This document shows, one piece after another, positions 58,576-64,000 of a stretch of DNA of 64,000 nt. Below the pieces are notes generated by a model. That model searched no databases. It was not told where the DNA came from and worked only from the letters and a program-made list of their open reading frames with translations. Source of the DNA: Massilia alkalitolerans DSM 17462 (GTDB lineage Bacteria; Pseudomonadota; Gammaproteobacteria; Burkholderiales; Burkholderiaceae_D); the NCBI RefSeq assembly GCF_000427785.1, contig NZ_ATYR01000017.1, positions 62,001 through 126,000 on the forward strand, in the 5' to 3' direction. Each line of letters begins with the position of its first letter. Positions within the stretch are counted from its first letter, which is position 1. The translations under genes and the position numbers were made by a program.

Positions 58576-59651
58576 GCGTAGCTCTCTTCCCGGACTGCCG
58601 GAATCGTCACCGACACGCTGAATCCGGCTCCCGGCGCGCTCTTCACCCGCATGGCGGCGCGGCTGCCGTAGTCGAGCTGCAGGCGCCGCTCGATGGTGCG
58701 CAGGCCCAGGCCGGAGGAGGCGGCGATGGCGGCCGGATCGGCGCCGGGACCGGTATCGCGCACCGTCATGGTCAACGCGCCGCTTGCCGGATCGCGCCGC
58801 GTGCGGATCTGCAGGATGCCCGGCCGGCTGTGCGGATTGAAGGCGTGCTTGATGCTGTTCTCGACCAGCGGCTGCAAAGAGAGGGCCGGCAGCGGATGGT
58901 CGCCCGCGTCCTCGTCGAGGTCCCACTCGACCTGCAGGCGCTCGCCCAGGCGCAGCTGTTCCAGCTCGAGGTAGTCGCGCACGAAATCGAGTTCCGCATC
59001 GAGGGTCACGCGGTCGCTGCCGCTGCGCTCGGTGTCGAGCACGTAGCGCAGCATGTCCGAGAACTGGAACAGCGCGGTCTCGGCCGCCGCCGGGTTGCGC
59101 TGGGTGAGCGCGATGATCGAGTGCAGGGTGTTGAACAGGAAGTGCGGATTGAGCTTGTTGCGCAGCGCGCTCAGTTCCGATGCGATCACCAGGTTCTGCG
59201 CATCCTTCACCACCAGCGCCTGCCGGTGCGCGGCTTCGCTGGCGCGGATCAGGTGGAAGACACCAGCGCCGAGCAGGTAGGTCATGACGTGGTAGAGCAG
59301 CGGCCAGACGTACCAGCTGATCGGCTTGGTGGTGTGGAAGCTCAGCCAGAAGGGCGTCTGCGACACCACGGAGAACACGAACGCGGTCGGGATATGGATG
59401 GCGATGATGCTGGTGAGGCGGTAGGCGCGGCGCTCGAAGAAGCCGGTCAGGGGCCAGGCCAGCGCCAGCAGGAGGGCGGAGGGAAGCAGGCTGACGAAGG
59501 TCAGCAGCCAGCGGCCCGCATCGAAACGGCCCTCCACCACCAGGTCCAGCTGGTCGGCGAAGGAAATGAAAATCCCGTAGGTCGTCCAGGCGGCGATGTA
59601 GAGCCGCCACATGAGGCCGGGCCGGATCAGTGTGGGAGCGGTCGTGTTCAT
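58572..59651 (-). CDS. LytS/YpdA-type sensor histidine kinase
   Basis: 359 residues from the ATG at 59651; the open frame goes to 60059 without support. Four predicted membrane helices without a large sensor domain, then a His_kinase region with the phospho-acceptor in NPHFLFNTLHSI and an HATPase (LVENSIKHAFNPHS, DTGPGAD, GLGLRTIERRLQ). Cognate of the LytTR regulator by 4-bp overlap. Confidence 0.93.
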   Translation of the reverse strand: MNTTAPTLIRPGLMWRLYIAAWTTYGIFISFADQLDLVVEGRFDAGRWLLTFVSLLPSALLLALAWPLTGFFERRAYRLTSIIAIHIPTAFVFSVVSQTPFWLSFHTTKPISWYVWPLLYHVMTYLLGAGVFHLIRASEAAHRQALVVKDAQNLVIASELSALRNKLNPHFLFNTLHSIIALTQRNPAAAETALFQFSDMLRYVLDTERSGSDRVTLDAELDFVRDYLELEQLRLGERLQVEWDLDEDAGDHPLPALSLQPLVENSIKHAFNPHSRPGILQIRTRRDPASGALTMTVRDTGPGADPAAIAASSGLGLRTIERRLQLDYGSRAAMRVKSAPGAGFSVSVTIPAVREESYA

Positions 59652-59755
59652 GCCCCGAGTATCGCCCCCGATGGGGCGCAGCAGGCTTGTCATGTCACGA
59701 ACTGCAGGATTCATGTTCCGAAATGAGGAAATGCGGCGTGGGGCGCCCGGCCTGC

Positions 59756-61345
59756 TTACGGGCAGGGCAGGGTGATGGTCAGGCGGGTGCGCCCGTGGCC
59801 CGTGTCCACGCTCACGCTGCCGCCCTGCACTTCGGCCATCAGGCGGATCGAGTAGGTGCCCAGGCCGTTGCCGCCGATCTTGCTTGATGGCGCATACTTC
59901 TCGAAGAAGCGTTCGCGCGCCGCCTGCGGCACCTCGCCGGCGTTGTCGACCATGACGTGCAGGTTGCCGTAGCCGGGCGCGATATGCACGCTCACACGGC
60001 CGGCCGGCGGCGAGGCCTCGATCGCGTTCTTCAGCACGTTGTTGAACAGCGAATAGCACAGCAGCGGCTCACCCAGGCACATCACCTCATCCGGCTTGTC
60101 GTAGACGACCGTGACGTCGCCACTGTCGAAGGTGAACTGGGCCTGCTGGCAGACCCGTTTCAGCATCTCGCCCAGGTCAAACATCTGAAGCGCCGGCTGG
60201 TAGCTGCCCTGTTCCATCTTGTAGACGTCGAGGGTGCGGTTGATCATCTCGAGCGCGTTCTCGGCCGCGGTCTCGATCATGAGCGCCTGCTCGCGCTGGG
60301 ATTGCGTGAGCGGGCTGACGAGCAGGGCCTGGCTGCCGTGCAGCGCCACGGCGATCGGGCTCTTCAGGTCGTGGCGGGTGATGCGCTCGACGTCCTCGCG
60401 CAGGCGCGCATTCTCGATCAGGAGTTCGTTCTGGCGCTTGATGTCCTGCATGGCGGTAGCCAGCAGCAGGTGGGCCGACAAGCGCGCTTTCAGGATAGTC
60501 GGGTCGGCCGGCTTGGACACGTAGTCCACCGCGCCCAGGCGCAGGCCGGCCACCACGTCCTCGGTGCCGTCGCGCGCCGACAGGAAGATGATCGGGATGT
60601 GCGCCGTCTTCGGGTTGGCCTTGAGCTGGCGGCAGGTTTCGAAGCCGTCCATGGCCGGCATCATGATGTCGAGCAGGATCAGGTCGATGTGGAAGGCATC
60701 CGCGATCTCGAGCGCCTTCTTGCCGCTGATCGCGACCTTGATCGCATAGTCGTCCTTCAGCACCCCGGCCAGCACCTCGATGTTGGTCGGGATGTCGTCC
60801 ACGATCAGCACCGTCGATTTCTTCACCCGCTCGCCGATCGGCGCATCCAGGCCGATGACGTTCGATTCGGGCAGCACGGAGGCGGCCGGCGGCGCTGGCG
60901 CAGGCTTCGGCATGGGCGCAGGCGCGGATATGCCCTGGCGGGCGAACGGGCCCGGCGCCGTTTCCAGCTGCACGCCCAGCATGCTCATGAACTTGCAGGC
61001 GAAGCTGTGCACCGTGAACGGCTTGATCATGTACGCGTTCACGCCGGCCTGCAGCGCGGTGCGCACCGATTGCGGATTGGCTTCGGCGGTGAGCATCATG
61101 AACGGCGTGTTCGCGTAGCGGTGGTCGGTCCGCATCCACTTGAGCAGGTCGATCCCGCTCATCACCGGCATGCCCCAGTCGCCGACGACGATGTCGATCT
61201 GCTGCTTGCGCATCAGGTCCTGTGCGGTCTTGCCGTTATCGGCCTGGAACACGTTCAGGAAACCGAGTTCCGCCAGCACCTGGCGCACGTGGGTGCGGAT
61301 CAGGAGGTAGTCGTCGACGATGAGGATGCAGGCGGACTTGTCCAT
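59756..61345 (-). CDS. Double-receiver hybrid histidine kinase (REC-REC-HisKA-HATPase)
   Basis: 529 residues, cytoplasmic. First receiver with D56 in VVGDWGMPVMSG (CheY-like, MSG), a Pro/Ala linker (about 135-172), second receiver with D226 in LLDIMMPAMDG, then a short coil, HisKA with H325 in ITRHDLKSPIA and an HATPase with NNVLKNAIEAS and GGNGLGTYSIRLM. There is no membrane or PAS sensor, so input probably comes as phosphate from other kinases. Single gene. Confidence 0.93.
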   Translation of the reverse strand: MDKSACILIVDDYLLIRTHVRQVLAELGFLNVFQADNGKTAQDLMRKQQIDIVVGDWGMPVMSGIDLLKWMRTDHRYANTPFMMLTAEANPQSVRTALQAGVNAYMIKPFTVHSFACKFMSMLGVQLETAPGPFARQGISAPAPMPKPAPAPPAASVLPESNVIGLDAPIGERVKKSTVLIVDDIPTNIEVLAGVLKDDYAIKVAISGKKALEIADAFHIDLILLDIMMPAMDGFETCRQLKANPKTAHIPIIFLSARDGTEDVVAGLRLGAVDYVSKPADPTILKARLSAHLLLATAMQDIKRQNELLIENARLREDVERITRHDLKSPIAVALHGSQALLVSPLTQSQREQALMIETAAENALEMINRTLDVYKMEQGSYQPALQMFDLGEMLKRVCQQAQFTFDSGDVTVVYDKPDEVMCLGEPLLCYSLFNNVLKNAIEASPPAGRVSVHIAPGYGNLHVMVDNAGEVPQAARERFFEKYAPSSKIGGNGLGTYSIRLMAEVQGGSVSVDTGHGRTRLTITLPCP

Positions 61346-61525
61346 GATGTTTCTCTAACTAAAGTAGATGAAGTTTAACAACTTCTTGACAGCCCGCATA
61401 CGGATGAAGAAGGAAGATGTTGTATGCATGACAGCAAAATGAAGCGCGTATCTGCCGTATTTTTGCGTTTGTGTGCGTGTTTGTGCATGTTCGCGTAGAA
61501 TCATGCGGATTCATCAGGAGAGAAC

Positions 61526-62298
<773 letters not shown>

Positions 62299-62302
<4 letters not shown>

Positions 62303-63444
62303 ACCAACATCCTTCCGCGCTGTCCGCGGCGCGCTGGTCGATCTCGACCGTCTTCCTGCTCAACGGCGCCGGCATCGGCCTGTGGGCCGCGCACGTGCCG
62401 GTGGTGCAGGCACGCGCCGGCATCGACCTGGGCACGCTGTCCATGGTCCTGCTGACCATCGCGGCCGGTGCCCTGCTGGCGATGCCCCTGATGGGCGGCC
62501 TCACCGCGCGCTGGGGCACGCGCCGCATGGTGCTGCTGTCGGGCTTCGCCTTTGCCGCGCTGCTGCCCGTGATCATGGGCGTGAGCGAGCTGCGCCTGCT
62601 GTTCCTGGCGGCCTTCGCCTTCGGCATCAGCAACGGCGCTCTGGACGTGGCCATGAACGCCAATGCCAGCGAGGTCGAGGCCGCGCGCGGGATCCCGACC
62701 CTGTCCTCGATCCACGGCTTTTTCAGCCTGGGTGGCCTGCTGGGAGCGGCGCTGGGCGGCCTGTTCATCGGCCAGGGCTGGGGCGACGGCCGCGGCGCGC
62801 TGGCGATGGGCATCCTCACCGCCGTCGCGCTGGCGCTGGCGGCGCCGCGCGTAATGGCCTTCGCGCCCACGCATGAAGCGGGCAGCCACTTCCAGCTGCC
62901 GCGCGGCGCGGCGCTGAGCCTGGGCCTGCTGGCGCTGCTGTGCTTCGCGGTGGAGGGCGCGCTGGTGGACTGGAGCGCGCTCCTGATGCAGGAGCGCACC
63001 GGCGCCGCGCCGGCGCAGGCGGCGCTGGCATTCTCGGCCTTCTCGATCGCGATGGCGGCCTGCCGCTTCGCGGGCGACCGCATGATCCTGCGCTTCGGCG
63101 CGATGCGCGTGATGGTGCTGGGCGGGCTGGCGATGTTCGCGGGCCTGGCCACGGCGGTGCTGAGCACCCACTTCCTGCTGTCGGCCGCCGGCTTCGCCCT
63201 GATCGGCATCGGCGCGGCCAACGTGGTGCCGCTGCTGTTCGGTGCTGCCGGGCGCATCCCGGGCATGAGCGCCGGCGCGGGCGTGGCGGCGGTGGCGACG
63301 CTGGGCTATGGCGGGCTGCTGCTGGCGCCGCCGGTGCTGGGCTATATCGCCTCCCATGCGAGCATCATGGTGGCGCTGGGCATGCTGTCGCTGTCGGGGC
63401 TGGTGATCGCGTTGAGCGCCGGGGTGATCAAGCGCCGTGCCTGA
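62299..63444 (+). CDS. MFS transporter (YbjJ-like)
   Basis: 381 residues from the ATG at 62299 that overlaps the DeoR stop. About twelve membrane helices; ARWSISTVFLLNGAGIGLWAAHVPVVQARAGIDLG and GISNGALDVAMNANASEVE resemble the YbjJ group. Pairing with a DeoR-type regulator suggests a sugar or sugar-derivative substrate. Confidence 0.87.
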
Positions 63445-63450
63445 CGCAGC

Positions 63451-63999
63451 TCATGGTGACCAACGCGTGTAGGGGATGCCGAGCGCGACTTCCGAGGCGA
63501 CCTGCTGCTTGTTTTCAGCACTTTCGCTGAAGTCGATCAGCAGCCGTTGCACGCTCACTCCGTTGTCCATCTGGTTCAGCCAGTAGGCGAAGCCCGCTTC
63601 GTCGGGCGCCCTGTGCAGGACGTTTCTGTAGACCACCGTGAGGATGTGTGCGTTGGTTGGAGAGGTACCGATGAGATTGGCAAACTCGACGGACTTGATG
63701 AAGCCCTCCGCCATCATCTCGATCGGGGCGCCTCCGTCCAGCGCCGCGATCCAGAAGCCGAGGCCCGCACTATCGGGTTTGCGGTCGAAGGCGGCGCGGT
63801 ACAGGCGGTAGGCTTTCCCGGCATTGCCTTCCATATCGAAAGCCAGGGTAAGGTCGGTGAAGTCGATGCGGAACGGATTGCGCACCGTCTGCACGCCATC
63901 ATGGCCGACGCGGTCGGTGATCGTCACGAGTTCATTGCTGCGGACGATGTCGTACGAAGCCAGTGGGCCATGCAGGAGGGCGCCCTCGACCGTCAGATG
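63451..63999 (-). CDS. DUF4214 domain protein, C-terminal part
   Basis: Frame remains open to the right edge, so the N-terminal part is outside. About 182 residues are seen. The start of the visible part (HLTVEGALLHGPLASYDIVRSNE, VTITDRVGHDGVQTVRNPFRIDFTDLTLAFDMEGNAG) is the usual lead-in of DUF4214, followed by KAYRLYRAAFDRKPDSAGLGFWI and RNVLHRAPDEAGFAYWLNQMD. Such domains end large, often secreted or surface proteins in this lineage. Function unknown. Confidence 0.83.
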   Translation of the reverse strand, partial: HLTVEGALLHGPLASYDIVRSNELVTITDRVGHDGVQTVRNPFRIDFTDLTLAFDMEGNAGKAYRLYRAAFDRKPDSAGLGFWIAALDGGAPIEMMAEGFIKSVEFANLIGTSPTNAHILTVVYRNVLHRAPDEAGFAYWLNQMDNGVSVQRLLIDFSESAENKQQVASEVALGIPYTRWSP

Positions 64000-64000
64000 G

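Noticed and set aside
61420..61450. LexA-like site before the DeoR gene (TTGTATGCATGACAG)
   Set aside because: The spacing between half sites is seven, not eight, and the left half is TTGT.

Overview
This is a chromosomal window from a GC-rich betaproteobacterium of the Burkholderiales. Gene order and protein style (hemH-grpE-dnaK-dnaJ, nadK-recN, a Pcm-like methyltransferase-rhodanese-tolC block, TorF/Gcw-type porin, DUF4214 and DUF3667 proteins) suggest Oxalobacteraceae, something like Massilia. That placement is inference from family resemblance, not from a search. Most of the window is ordinary chromosome with one AT-richer insert at about 9.1-11.2 kb. I see no phage, transposase or CRISPR array.

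Layout. 0-9 kb: the end of an M16 peptidase, a two-gene putative DNA-repair operon (radical SAM protein plus DUF4130-UdgX fusion) behind a perfect LexA box, a porin, a chemoreceptor and a TraB/GumN protein. 9-11.5 kb: an AT-rich AlbA_2/GHKL-like protein with a C-terminal RNA-recognition motif, next to a tRNA-Gly(CCC) gene. 11.5-24 kb: sialidase-like protein, aldo/keto reductase, DUF6064, AstE/AspA deacylase, trmB, FucP-like transporter, recQ, uppP, small proteins, an SDR and a TetR regulator. 23.5-31 kb: methyltransferase, rhodanese, tolC, glf, ribB under an FMN riboswitch, gloA, osmC and DUF3667. 30.8-33.4 kb: nadK-recN behind a promoter with a near-consensus LexA box. 33.4-37.3 kb: a LysR regulator divergent from an ankyrin-deaminase-MFS-ohr cluster. 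37.3-42.9 kb: hemH, a previously hidden 33-residue membrane peptide, and grpE-dnaK-dnaJ with two sigma-32 promoters. 43-50 kb: carbonic anhydrase, a MazG-like protein, two lipoproteins, a chemoreceptor that has lost its first membrane helix, a beta/gamma-crystallin protein, an S41 peptidase and a stretch of nested palindromes. 50-57 kb: a putrescine catabolic cluster (puuD, puuA, spuC-like aminotransferase, solute:sodium symporter, puuC). 57-64 kb: a LytS/LytT two-component pair with a CPBP protease, a REC-REC-kinase hybrid, a DeoR regulator with an MFS transporter, and the end of a DUF4214 protein.

How the genes work together. Two loci appear to be in the SOS response (radical SAM-UdgX and nadK-recN). 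The heat-shock chaperones are transcribed from sigma-32 sites before grpE and again before dnaK. The puu genes together encode glutamylated-putrescine breakdown plus probable uptake. Several intergenic regions carry palindromic repeats (a composite ~112-bp element present twice, a ~100-bp hairpin after dnaJ, a 159-bp palindrome near 49.8 kb) that look like dispersed elements of this genome.
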